Positions 1 to 7,786 are shown, counted from the first letter of the stretch. The stretch is DNA of 33,240 bases from Bacteroidales bacterium (GCA_900766825.1 CAAFWU010000064.1:1-33240), one strand, 5' to 3'. Numbers and translations are program-made. The notes: generated by a model from the letters alone, not told the origin.

Positions 1-304
1 TATGGGTGTGTTTTGGGGTCATAATAATGCTTTACATGGTTAACTCATTTTCTTTCACAAGATCCTTGACCTTCTATACTGAGGATGGACTTGAGACCCT
101 ATATTTAAGTCTAAAATTTGCTCGGTGTTTTTCTGGTCAAAACAAAAAGCCTATATTCTGTTTCATTTTATAATATAGCGTATCAAATACTCAAATTTAC
201 ACAAAACTCCAACACTAAACAATTTTCCATATGCTCAAACTACATTAAAATTCAAAGAACAACAAAATCCCATAGACACACTCTCACAAAACATAACACA
301 CAAA
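1..304. other. Intergenic, no gene supported
   Basis: This AT-rich stretch lies beyond the terminator of the nfnAB operon. A plus-strand reading frame of 89 codons crosses it (118-387), but its composition is low-complexity (rich in Asn, Thr, Lys and Ile), it runs through the nfnB terminator and overlaps the nfnB stop codon, and it resembles no family I know. I treat it as chance. No convincing promoter or RNA gene was seen. Confidence 0.6.
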
Positions 305-347
305 AAATAGCCAATACCCTCCAAAAAAGGAGTGGTATTGGCTATTT
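305..347 (-). terminator. Rho-independent terminator of nfnAB
   Basis: A perfect 14-bp inverted repeat (305-318 with 334-347) has an inner 4-bp extension (319-322 with 329-332) around an A6 loop. On the minus strand it is followed by a T-tract (complement of 302-307). It starts 36 bp past the nfnB stop codon. Confidence 0.9.
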
Positions 348-383
348 GAATATAGTCAACTCTCAGTTAGAGCCCTCTAATTA

Positions 384-1853
384 CTAAAGGCTCTTGAGAT
401 AGCTATCTATGGAAGCTGCAGCTTTACGACCGTCGCCCATGGCGAGGATAACTGTTGCGCCACCACGAACGATATCGCCACCTGCGAATACATCGGGTAC
501 CGAGGTCTGGAGAGCATCGGTAGCCTCCAAGGTGCCACGGTCGGTGGTCTTGATGTCGGGGTGCGAATTGGGGATGAGGGGGTTGGGAGATACACCTACA
601 GACACAACGACCAAGTCTACAGGCACCTCATCGATGGCACCAGGGATGGGCACAGGCTTACGACGTCCGCGCTCATCGGGCTCACCAAGTTCCATGCGCT
701 GAACCTTCATGGCGCATACGCGACCCTTGTCGTCGGCCAAGTACTCAACGGGGTTGCAGAGGGTGTGGAACTCAATGCCCTCCTCCTTGGCGTGATGAAC
801 CTCCTCGAGACGTGCTGGCATCTCGGCCTCGGAACGACGATAGATAAGCATAACCTTATCGGCGCCGAGACGCTTGGCGGTGCGAACCGAGTCCATAGCG
901 GTGTTGCCACCACCAATCACGGCAACGTTCTTGCCAAAGATGATTGGGGTGTCGAACGAACTGTCGGCTGCGTGCATAAGGTTGACACGAGTCAGGTACT
1001 CGTTGGAGCTCATGATGCCGTTGTAGTTCTCGCCAGGGATGTTCATAAAGCGAGGCAGACCAGCGCCGCTTGCCACAAAGAAGGCCTTGAAGCCCTCGGC
1101 ACGGAGGTCGTCCATGGTGGCTGTTTTGCCCACAATGAAGTCAGCCTCGAACTTAACACCCATCTTGCGGAGGTTGTTGATCTCGAAGTCTACAATATCG
1201 TTGGGCAGACGGAACTCAGGGATACCGTATTTGAGTACACCACCAATCTCGTGCAGAGCCTCGAAGACGGTGACGTCGTAGCCCTTCTTTGCCAACTCGC
1301 CAGAGCAGGTGAGACCTGCAGGACCAGAACCGATCACGGCCACCTTGATGCCGTTGGCCTTCTCAACCTCGGGGGCAGCGGCCTTGCCAGATGTGCGCTC
1401 GTAGTCGGCAGCGAAGCGCTCGAGGTAGCCAATGGCCACAGGCTTCTTACCAGTCTTATTGTAGATACACTTGCTCTCGCACTGTTTTTCCTGAGGACAA
1501 ACACGACCACAGACAGCGGGGAGGGTGCTGGTCTCTTTAATAACGCGGGCGGCCTCAATGAACTCACCGCGCTCGATGTTCTTGATGAAGGTGGGGATGT
1601 TGATCTCCACGGGGCAACCCGTTACGCAAGAGGGTGCGGGGCAGTCGAGGCAACGTTTGGCCTCTGTCATAGCCTGCTCCTGATTGAGGCCCATGTTGAC
1701 CTCGATGTAGGAGTGTGCACGCTCGGTGGCGTCGGCTTCGGGCATGGCCACACGCTCAATGGTCATGCGATCTTTGGGTTTAATGGCGTCGCGCACCTGT
1801 TTGCGCCACTCTTCGTCGCGCTGTGCCTTGCGAATATCTTGAATATCTGACAT
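384..1853 (-). CDS. nfnB: NfnB: large subunit of electron-bifurcating NADH-dependent ferredoxin:NADP+ oxidoreductase (GltD-like)
   Basis: This 489-residue flavoprotein is of the glutamate synthase small-subunit (GltD) type. Near the N-terminus are two cysteine clusters for [4Fe-4S] centres (C68, C71, C76, C80 and C115, C119, C125, C129). A first dinucleotide motif GSGPAG lies at 175-180 and a second, GGGNTA, at 314-319. The NADP-site pattern RRSEAEMPAR is at 339-348, and the FAD motif VFAGGD lies near 455-460. On sequence alone it could be called GltD. However, the gene 12 bp upstream encodes the FAD/[2Fe-2S] partner NfnA, and no glutamate synthase large subunit is present. That pairing is the hallmark of NfnAB, a cytoplasmic complex that couples NADPH oxidation to NAD+ and ferredoxin reduction, or the reverse. 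A SudAB-type assignment is the main alternative. A strong terminator follows. Confidence 0.88.
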   Translation of the reverse strand: MSDIQDIRKAQRDEEWRKQVRDAIKPKDRMTIERVAMPEADATERAHSYIEVNMGLNQEQAMTEAKRCLDCPAPSCVTGCPVEINIPTFIKNIERGEFIEAARVIKETSTLPAVCGRVCPQEKQCESKCIYNKTGKKPVAIGYLERFAADYERTSGKAAAPEVEKANGIKVAVIGSGPAGLTCSGELAKKGYDVTVFEALHEIGGVLKYGIPEFRLPNDIVDFEINNLRKMGVKFEADFIVGKTATMDDLRAEGFKAFFVASGAGLPRFMNIPGENYNGIMSSNEYLTRVNLMHAADSSFDTPIIFGKNVAVIGGGNTAMDSVRTAKRLGADKVMLIYRRSEAEMPARLEEVHHAKEEGIEFHTLCNPVEYLADDKGRVCAMKVQRMELGEPDERGRRKPVPIPGAIDEVPVDLVVVSVGVSPNPLIPNSHPDIKTTDRGTLEATDALQTSVPDVFAGGDIVRGGATVILAMGDGRKAAASIDSYLKSL

Positions 1854-1865
1854 TTCGAAAGAGGA

Positions 1866-2699
1866 TTAGATGTTATTGGCCTGTTTGTAGGCAGCAAAAG
1901 CCTCTTGCTCTTCGGCCTTGAAACCACCCATACGCTTGAGCATCTCGTCGAAGTCGACCTGATGGGCATCGAACTCGGGACCGTCTACACACACAAACTT
2001 GGTCTGACCGCCGACAGACACACGGCAAGCACCACACATGCCAGTGCCGTCCACCATGATGGTGTTGAGGCTGACAACGGTTGGGATGTTGTACTTCTTG
2101 GTGGTGAGGGCACCAAACTTCATCATGATGGCGGGACCAATGACTACGGCCTCGCTCACATTCTCGCGGTTGATGACCTCCTCCATGCCTTGGGTTACAA
2201 GACCCTTGGTGCCGTAGGAACCATCGTCGGTCATGATGATGACGTCGTCGGCTGCCTTGCGTACCTCCTCCTCTAATATGATGAGTTCCTTGGTGCGACC
2301 AGCCAAAACGGCAACCACTCTGTTGCCAATGTTGTGATGAGCCTGAATGATGGGCAAGAGAGGTGCCACACCAACGCCACCGCCTGCACAGAGGACGGTG
2401 CCCTCCTGCTTCTCGATGCGGGTGGCACGGCCCAGAGGACCAACCACATCCTCAACGTAGTCTCCCACGTTAAGGTTCAATAGTTTATAGGTTGACACGC
2501 CTATGCGCTGCACGACGAGAGTTATGGTACCCTTCTCGACGTTGGAGGCAGCAATTGTCAAGGGCACACGCTCACCATGCTTGTCTACTCTGACAATGAC
2601 GAAATGGCCAGCTTTGCGTGCCTTGGCGATTCGAGGTGCCTCGATCTCGAGCATCACTACATTCTCTGAGAAATGCTCCTTGGCAACAATCAAATTCAT
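1866..2699 (-). CDS. nfnA: NfnA: FAD/[2Fe-2S] subunit of NADH-dependent ferredoxin:NADP+ oxidoreductase
   Basis: A ferredoxin-NADP reductase-like protein of the PyrK/SudB/NfnA family. An N-terminal FAD-binding barrel carries RVPLTIA (about residues 44-50 from the chosen start). A nucleotide-binding domain contains CAGGGVGVAPLLP. A C-terminal [2Fe-2S] loop reads VDGTGMCGAC and then FVC; in the family the cluster is held by Asp plus three Cys, and all are present. The frame is open to 2753, but family members begin at the Met of MNLIVAKEHF, so I place the start at 2699 (277 residues). It precedes nfnB by 12 bp, so the two are co-transcribed. It would supply the bifurcating flavin half that exchanges electrons with NADH. 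Confidence 0.86.
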   Translation of the reverse strand: MNLIVAKEHFSENVVMLEIEAPRIAKARKAGHFVIVRVDKHGERVPLTIAASNVEKGTITLVVQRIGVSTYKLLNLNVGDYVEDVVGPLGRATRIEKQEGTVLCAGGGVGVAPLLPIIQAHHNIGNRVVAVLAGRTKELIILEEEVRKAADDVIIMTDDGSYGTKGLVTQGMEEVINRENVSEAVVIGPAIMMKFGALTTKKYNIPTVVSLNTIMVDGTGMCGACRVSVGGQTKFVCVDGPEFDAHQVDFDEMLKRMGGFKAEEQEAFAAYKQANNI

Positions 2700-2956
2700 G
2701 AGTCTTGTTTTATATTGTCCTTGCTTAGGAAATTCTAGTAATTCTGCACCCAAAAGGTGCTGCGTTCTACACCGTGCTGTGCGCTACAAAATGTTGCAGT
2801 CAGACCACATTGGCTGTGAGTGGGCAGAACGCTGTTGCAAAATTCATAAAAAAATCTGTTTTAACACCGTTTCGCAACCAATTATAACATAAAAAAGACG
2901 AAAATCGGGCATCAAAATGTATTAAAACAGTGTTCGGAGCCTCTACCCTACCCTTT
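2700..2956 (-). promoter_or_regulatory. Leader region of nfnAB with inverted repeats
   Basis: No gene is supported here. A small hairpin (2746-2750 with 2756-2760) lies 47 bp before the nfnA start. A 7-bp inverted repeat (2762-2768 with 2826-2832) encloses a GC-richer segment in an otherwise AT-rich spacer. No consensus -7 box was found on the minus strand, so a separate nfnAB promoter is likely but not located. No clear terminator for the upstream gene is seen. Confidence 0.35.
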
Positions 2957-3922
2957 TTAGACCTGAAAACGCGAGGATAGACGCCCCCCAAGGGACTTGG
3001 CAATATGGGTTTGGAAGGTGGGTTGCGAATGCGACAATGTGTTGTCGAGGTCGTTTCTTATGAGTCCGAGCGACATCACGGGCCAAAGCCCTAACGCTCC
3101 ATTGCACACAAAACAACCGAAGTCGGCCGATTGACGAATGTGTGCTGGTGTGAAGCCATCGCAGAGTTCAAAGCCGAGCCTTTCACTCTCTATGGTCTTC
3201 TGTAGGTCGTCGGTCAAGACATCGGGCAAAGCCCCAGCCTCTGTGCTTACGCCCGTGACCTTGCCAGGGCTAATAAGATAGAGGTTGCCAACGGTTGTGC
3301 GAACAATGTTTCCGTCGGCATTGACCAGATAGGCCCCGTCTTTGCCACTCAGTGTGGCCGCTCTGTGTGCCGAGGCCTCCAAAATGGAGTCGACCCCAGG
3401 CATTGCCACATTGGCTTTGGCCACCACCACATTGCTGGGCGGCGGGCAGAGCCAAAGCGGTTTGGGCTTAAGATCGAAGAGGTCTAAGGGCATGCGCGAT
3501 TGCAGAATGGCAAAGTCAACATACTCGCTCTGACCATCAACCTCCGTCCAAACCACAATGTGTATGAGTGAATAGGGAGGGTAATGATTTTTGCTAGCCA
3601 AGACCTCTATACGGCGTTTCATTTCGTCGGCGTTTGGCAGCGCATAGCGGTCCATGTTCCAAGCTTCCAGTTTTGCCAGAAGCGAACGGAAGTGCTCGCG
3701 CCACAAGTAGGGTTCGTTGCCGCGCATGGCAATGAGTTCGGTCACCTGCATGCCGTACCTCACCGATGAGAATGGTCCCCAAAAGGGCTCGTCCAACGTA
3801 TGGTGTCGCCCATCGTGAAAATACTTCTGACACCACATAGGTGCCCCAAACCACGAGAGCGGGCTCACGGGTTCGGTATCGGTCACAACAGGACGAAAGA
3901 TTAACGACGAATCGAGCGACAT
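2957..3922 (-). CDS. Class IV aminotransferase-like PLP protein (PabC-like fold, altered active site)
   Basis: The protein resembles fold-type IV PLP enzymes such as 4-amino-4-deoxychorismate lyase (PabC) and branched-chain aminotransferases. Recognisable parts, numbered from the first possible start at 3988, are the WREHFRSLLAKL helix (96-107), the presumed PLP lysine in VVVAKANVAMPG (K191), a DGAYLVNADGNIV strand pair (217-229), and the C-terminal FVCNGALGLWPV phosphate/substrate segment (293-304), which is close to the PabC pattern. The residue aligning with the conserved glutamate that contacts the pyridine nitrogen appears to be Arg (R230). Activity is therefore doubtful or altered. I prefer the start at 3922 (321 residues); 3988 is possible. 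The gene follows fabD in the same direction and is probably co-transcribed. The substrate is unknown. Confidence 0.7.
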   Translation of the reverse strand: MSLDSSLIFRPVVTDTEPVSPLSWFGAPMWCQKYFHDGRHHTLDEPFWGPFSSVRYGMQVTELIAMRGNEPYLWREHFRSLLAKLEAWNMDRYALPNADEMKRRIEVLASKNHYPPYSLIHIVVWTEVDGQSEYVDFAILQSRMPLDLFDLKPKPLWLCPPPSNVVVAKANVAMPGVDSILEASAHRAATLSGKDGAYLVNADGNIVRTTVGNLYLISPGKVTGVSTEAGALPDVLTDDLQKTIESERLGFELCDGFTPAHIRQSADFGCFVCNGALGLWPVMSLGLIRNDLDNTLSHSQPTFQTHIAKSLGGRLSSRFQV

Positions 3923-4042
3923 AAAGATGTAATATGATTGGGGGTGCAAAAAGCCGAGATAGAGCATAGTAAACTCCATCTCGGCCATATGGCGTATAGT
4001 TGTTTAGGCAGTCACCACTGCGGTTTATTGAGCCACAATGTC

Positions 4043-4942
4043 TTAGGCCTTGTTAAGGTCCTCGAGCGAAGCCACTCCGCCAACGGTCATGGCCTTATTG
4101 GTCTTCTTGACAAGACCCTGCAGCACCTTGCCAGGACCCACCTCAACGAACTCGGTGCATCCGTCGGCAATCATGTTCTGCACGGTCTGGGTCCAGCGTA
4201 CCGACGAGGTAAGCTGAGCCACCAAATTGGTCTTGATGACCTGAGGGTCGGTTTCTGCTTTTGCCGTAACGTTCTGATAGACTGGGCAGAGGGGTTTCAT
4301 AAACTCGGTCTGCTCAATGGCCTGAGCCAACTGGGCACGCGCAGGCTCCATGAAGGGAGAGTGGAAGGCGCCGCTAACAGCGAGTTTGAGGGCACGGCGT
4401 GCACCCTTCTCGGTCAGTATGGCACAGGCGGCATCGATGCCCTCAACAGAACCCGAGATAACGAGCTGACCAGGACAGTTGTAGTTGGCGGGCACCACGT
4501 TTTCCACCTGTTTGCAAGCCTCCTCTACGGTGGCGTCGTCCAATCCCACGATGGCAGCCATGGTAGAAGGTGCGGCCTCGCAGGCAGCCTGCATTGCCAG
4601 AGCGCGCTGCGAAACAAGCTTGAGACCATCGGCAAAGGTCATGGCACCAGCGGCAACCAAAGCCGAGAACTCACCGAGTGAGTGACCAGCAACCATGTCG
4701 GGCTTGAAATTCTCGCCCATCACTTTTGCCAAAATTACAGAGTGGAGAAATATGGCGGGCTGGGTTACCTTTGTCTGACGGAGTTGCTCGTCGGTGCCAG
4801 CAAACATGATGTCGGTAATCTTGAAACCAAGAATCTCATCGGCTTGGTCGAAGAGCTGCTTGGCAACCTCATTGTTTTCGTAGAGGTCCTTGCCCATGCC
4901 CACATACTGAGAGCCTTGGCCGGGGAAAACGTATGCTTTCAT
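4043..4942 (-). CDS. fabD: Malonyl-CoA:ACP transacylase FabD
   Basis: This 299-residue protein has the full FabD signature: PGQGSQ at 7-12, the nucleophile elbow GHSLGE with Ser88 at 86-91, a conserved Arg near 113, and the catalytic His194 in GAFHSPFM. The C-terminal EVGPGKVLQGL motif is also present. FabD transfers malonyl groups from CoA to acyl carrier protein to start each elongation round of type II fatty acid synthesis in the cytoplasm. Length matches the family (about 300 residues). It stands apart from other fab genes here. Its own predicted promoter lies just upstream, with an operator-like palindrome between promoter and start codon. The class IV PLP gene follows in the same transcript. 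Confidence 0.96.
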   Translation of the reverse strand: MKAYVFPGQGSQYVGMGKDLYENNEVAKQLFDQADEILGFKITDIMFAGTDEQLRQTKVTQPAIFLHSVILAKVMGENFKPDMVAGHSLGEFSALVAAGAMTFADGLKLVSQRALAMQAACEAAPSTMAAIVGLDDATVEEACKQVENVVPANYNCPGQLVISGSVEGIDAACAILTEKGARRALKLAVSGAFHSPFMEPARAQLAQAIEQTEFMKPLCPVYQNVTAKAETDPQVIKTNLVAQLTSSVRWTQTVQNMIADGCTEFVEVGPGKVLQGLVKKTNKAMTVGGVASLEDLNKA

Positions 4943-4969
4943 TTCTTTTGTTTTGTCACTTACAATTAA

Positions 4970-4990
4970 CGTAAAACATCAGGTTTTACG
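4970..4990. promoter_or_regulatory. Operator-like palindrome in the fabD leader
   Basis: A perfect 8-bp inverted repeat, CGTAAAAC and GTTTTACG, is separated by 5 bp. It sits between the predicted fabD -7 element and the fabD start codon, 28-48 bp upstream of the ATG. There is no T-tract on either side, which argues for an operator or RNA hairpin rather than a terminator. No binding protein can be named. Confidence 0.45.
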
Positions 4991-5003
4991 CAAATAACGG
5001 GCT

Positions 5004-5035
5004 CAAAGATAGCTAACTATCGTGAAAAAGACAAA
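5004..5035 (-). promoter_or_regulatory. Predicted Bacteroides-type promoter of fabD
   Basis: On the minus strand, TTTG (complement of 5032-5035) is followed after exactly 20 bp by TATCTTTG (complement of 5004-5011). This matches the Bacteroides consensus TTTG-N19-21-TAnnTTTG at every fixed position. Transcription would start near 4998, giving a leader of about 55 nt before fabD. Confidence 0.65.
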
Positions 5036-5046
5036 ATGTGAGGGGG

Positions 5047-6186
5047 CTATCTTCTGCGCCCATGATTTCTATCTCTCTGTTTTTTTTGCTTTTTCTGCTG
5101 TCCCTTGTTTAGCTTAGCTCCCTTGGTTTTGGGGGCGTAGTAGTTCCAATTGGCATCGTCTTGTTCCTCGGAACCTCCCTTGCCATTGGCATCGGCATTC
5201 CAATTCTTAGCTCGCTTGTTTCGCTGGCTCTTGCGGTCGGGGCGTTGGTTCTTATTGCTTTGACGTTCAGGGCCATAGGCTTGTCCGTTGGATGCAACAT
5301 CCGTAGGTTCCGAGGTTCGGTAGCGGTCTCGCCAATGTTCGTCGTGCTGCACTCCGCCATTGCGGTGGAAGGTGGTTATTTCGTCCTCTAAATCCTCGTC
5401 GTCGTCAACGTTTCCTTTAGCTCTGCTGTCTTTGGGCTCAAGATATGGGGTTTCGGACAACTCTTGGCCCTTGGGTATGTCCACTTTCACACGTATCTGC
5501 CCATCCTTCATCTGCTTGACCTTCAGAGTGTACATCTGTTGCCAAAGCATCTCGAATTCGCAAATGAAACGATGGACAATGGTGAAGTTTGTTGTTATGA
5601 CCAAATTCTCCTGATTGTGAGCCTTTGCCGTGTAGGTCCAGTTGTAGCTGCCCGTGAAGGCTATGCGCCCATCGATGATACCAAACTTATTGTGCATGTG
5701 GTATCGGGAGTTGTCCACTTTGACGTCTATGCCATAGCGGGCCAACTCCTTGATTTGTGACCCAGTGTCCCGCATCTTGTTGTTGTCTGTTATGATGCGT
5801 ATTTTCACACCCTTATCCTTCATGGTCTTGAGGCAGGCGCTGAGCACATCATCCGATATGGTGAAGACACACAAATCGATGCTCTTGGTGGCCTGAGACA
5901 TATAGAAGGCAATGTTCTCGGGTATGTCCTGCCCTGGGCTGAAGAGCACCTCGTGCAGTCGGAACGAGTTTTTTTCAATGAGGTCGAATGTTGTCTCGAG
6001 CCAACGTATGGCCCTAAGACCGTCGCCTCCGCAGCCAAGACGTTTGGCTTCGGTAAAGAGGCGGGACTTGAGTTCGCCACGTTCAGCACGGTCCAAAGCA
6101 TTGAGCTTGGTCACCACACGCGAAGGCAGAACCACATAGCGGTCCAGATGAAACATGTCGGTGAAGTATTCAATCAAATCGTCCAT
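5047..6186 (-). CDS. Phospholipase D-family protein with one HKD motif and a long basic disordered tail
   Basis: From the chosen start (6186, 379 residues) the protein has about 80 residues of unrecognised N-terminal sequence. A PLD-like phosphodiesterase domain follows at about 80-210. Its single HxKx4D motif (H165, K167, D172) lies in MHNKFGIIDGRIAFTGSYNW. Single-motif members such as Nuc and mitochondrial cardiolipin hydrolase act as homodimers on nucleic acids or phospholipids. The last 130 or so residues are a charged, Asn/Gln/Lys/Arg-rich, probably disordered tail ending in basic residues. No signal peptide or membrane segment is seen, so it is likely cytoplasmic. A longer frame reaches 6402 but would overlap the phosphoesterase gene and lacks domain support. 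It lies 37 bp after the phosphoesterase gene. The substrate cannot be predicted; a nucleic-acid role is an inference from the basic tail. Confidence 0.8.
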   Translation of the reverse strand: MDDLIEYFTDMFHLDRYVVLPSRVVTKLNALDRAERGELKSRLFTEAKRLGCGGDGLRAIRWLETTFDLIEKNSFRLHEVLFSPGQDIPENIAFYMSQATKSIDLCVFTISDDVLSACLKTMKDKGVKIRIITDNNKMRDTGSQIKELARYGIDVKVDNSRYHMHNKFGIIDGRIAFTGSYNWTYTAKAHNQENLVITTNFTIVHRFICEFEMLWQQMYTLKVKQMKDGQIRVKVDIPKGQELSETPYLEPKDSRAKGNVDDDEDLEDEITTFHRNGGVQHDEHWRDRYRTSEPTDVASNGQAYGPERQSNKNQRPDRKSQRNKRAKNWNADANGKGGSEEQDDANWNYYAPKTKGAKLNKGQQKKQKKQRDRNHGRRR

Positions 6187-6223
6187 AGCACGTAAGCCCA
6201 ATAAGTTAAAAGAGAGATTGTTT

Positions 6224-6865
6224 TTATTTCGTACCCAGCTCCACCACCTGCATATCCTTAACCTCGCCCCCATCGATGGAGAAAAAGAGTGCCGATCGCA
6301 CGGTATGGATGCCATAGTGACCACAAGCACCTGGGTTAAGGTGGAGTGCATTGTATCGGGGGTCGAAGATGACCTTGAGAATGTGACTGTGACCAGCCAC
6401 AAAGATATCGGGTGGGTTGGCTATCATAACCTTCTTAACCTTGGCGGCATAGCGATTGGGATAGCCACCAATGTGTGTCATGAGCACATCCATGCCCTCC
6501 ACCGTGAAGCGCAGCATGTCGGGGGGCAGAGCCTCGCCCTTGCTTTTTGAGACCTCGTTTGCCGCTCCTTCGGCAAAGGGGTTTGGCCATGGGTCAAAGG
6601 GGTCTGTTTTTGGGGTTTCGGTGGTGGGCGTAGACTCATCGGCATCAAAAACCACACGGGGTGCGGGGTTTAGAGCGTGGCGTATGCTTGCCCCATCGGC
6701 ATTGCCCCATACAGCACGCACGGGCTTGATGGATTGCAGCTGGCGCAAGACCTCCAGAGTGCCTATGTCGCCAGCATGCCATATCTCGTCCACATCGGCT
6801 AAGAGTTCCACCAGTCGGGGGTCCAGATACCCATGGGTGTCGGAAATGAGGCCTATGCGTTTCAT
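6224..6865 (-). CDS. YfcE/MJ0936-family metallophosphoesterase
   Basis: A 213-residue calcineurin-like phosphodiesterase of the small YfcE type. Metal-binding residues are visible in order: D9 and H11 (SDTHG), D33 (AGDIG), N55 (GNAD), H131 (THIGG), and H159 and H161 (GHSH). These build the two-metal site that hydrolyses phosphodiesters in the cytoplasm. The natural substrate is unknown for most members. It is about 45 residues longer than typical YfcE proteins (about 165-185 residues). The extra length is a Pro/Asp/Glu-rich insertion at about 72-115, between the GNAD motif and the next core strand. It is followed at 37 bp by the PLD-family gene, so two phosphodiester-cleaving enzymes probably share a transcript. 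Confidence 0.88.
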   Translation of the reverse strand: MKRIGLISDTHGYLDPRLVELLADVDEIWHAGDIGTLEVLRQLQSIKPVRAVWGNADGASIRHALNPAPRVVFDADESTPTTETPKTDPFDPWPNPFAEGAANEVSKSKGEALPPDMLRFTVEGMDVLMTHIGGYPNRYAAKVKKVMIANPPDIFVAGHSHILKVIFDPRYNALHLNPGACGHYGIHTVRSALFFSIDGGEVKDMQVVELGTK

Positions 6866-7002
6866 TGGAATTGAGTAGGGGTTATGGTTGGTAAATTCAA
6901 GTTACTAAATTTTATGGATTTTACACACACAATAACATGAATAAAAATTGGCACCACTCTCCTTTTGTAACATACAGAACAAAAAGATGGATAAAAACAG
7001 AA

Positions 7003-7048
7003 ATCCCATCTTCCGCTACCACCGAGAAGATGGAGCAGAAGATGGGAT
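7003..7048 (-). terminator. Rho-independent terminator at the end of the recN operon
   Basis: A perfect 11-bp inverted repeat (7003-7013 with 7038-7048) is extended inward by 3 bp after one mismatch. On the minus strand it is followed by a T-rich stretch (complement of 6992-6996). It starts 39 bp after the DUF2807 stop codon. Confidence 0.75.
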
Positions 7049-7087
7049 AGAGGTTAAATATATGTTTGAAATGGAGTGCAGAGAGAG

Positions 7088-7786
7088 CTACATTTTTTCC
7101 ACCAAGCCATTGCCAGTGGTTACCTCGCGCACGTTGGCTGGGTTACCCTTGTAGCGAATGGTGCAGCTAATGGCGTTGGCTTCGAGGCTTCGCGTTGCAT
7201 TAACAACGGCCTCGCTGTCCACAGCCTTAATAATAACATCCTCACTAACAAGATCTTCGGCATCGTATTTAGAGCTGCCTACGGTGCCAGCAATGTTTAC
7301 ATTCTGTTTTGTGGCCTTGCCCTCGAGTTTTATATTGCAGGTGTGGGCATCCACCACCAGTTCGTCGACCTCGAGGTCCATAATCACCTCGCTTTGGGCT
7401 CCCACACCAATCACAAAGCGACCTTTGTGCTGAAAGGTTGTACTGGTCTCCAATGTGGCACCTCGTTTCACATCAATTTCGTTGAAGTCTTTGCAGTTCA
7501 CAATCACCTGAACGGCGGAACCTGGGGTGCGTTTTTTCATTCTAACAATCAGCGTGCCTTTGTTCACCAGAGTCTCTACATCGGATGTTGGGCAACCATC
7601 GGTTGCAATCTCGAGCCCCTCGTTGGCATCGCACTGCGATATGGTAACGTTGGCACCCTTAGAGACCTCAATTTTGTTGAATGCACCAGGCATGTCACGT
7701 TTCTCCTTGTTCTGCGCAAAGAGGTCGGTGGCAAAGAGCATGGCCACAATGTTGAGGGCGAGGGCGGCAGTGAATAATCTGTTCAT
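7088..7786 (-). CDS. DUF2807 (GIN domain) secreted protein
   Basis: A 232-residue protein with an N-terminal signal peptide (MNRLFTAALALNIVAMLFAT, cleavage near the LFAQ site). The mature part follows the head-GIN-domain pattern: an opening FNKIEVSKGANVTISQ segment and then short repeated beta strands ending in small hydrophobics and glycines, as in right-handed beta-helix-like repeats. Members are called putative auto-transporter adhesin head domain proteins, but no function is established. In Bacteroidota they are periplasmic or surface-exposed. The ATG at 7786 is preferred over a TTG three codons earlier because it gives a canonical signal peptide. It is the last gene of the operon, 21 bp after the symporter gene and followed by a terminator. 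Confidence 0.78.
   Translation of the reverse strand: MNRLFTAALALNIVAMLFATDLFAQNKEKRDMPGAFNKIEVSKGANVTISQCDANEGLEIATDGCPTSDVETLVNKGTLIVRMKKRTPGSAVQVIVNCKDFNEIDVKRGATLETSTTFQHKGRFVIGVGAQSEVIMDLEVDELVVDAHTCNIKLEGKATKQNVNIAGTVGSSKYDAEDLVSEDVIIKAVDSEAVVNATRSLEANAISCTIRYKGNPANVREVTTGNGLVEKM

Noticed and set aside
118..387. Plus-strand frame of 89 codons at the left edge
   Set aside because: Low-complexity composition, no family resemblance, and it runs through the nfnB terminator hairpin and overlaps the nfnB stop codon.
561..1850. Plus-strand frame of 429 codons opposite nfnB
   Set aside because: It is antisense to a clear flavoprotein gene; His/Leu/Val-rich shadow sequence from codon bias with no domain.
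6187..6402. 72-codon N-terminal extension of the PLD-family protein
   Set aside because: It would overlap the phosphoesterase coding sequence in another frame and shows only shadow-like composition; the ATG at 6186 is a better start.
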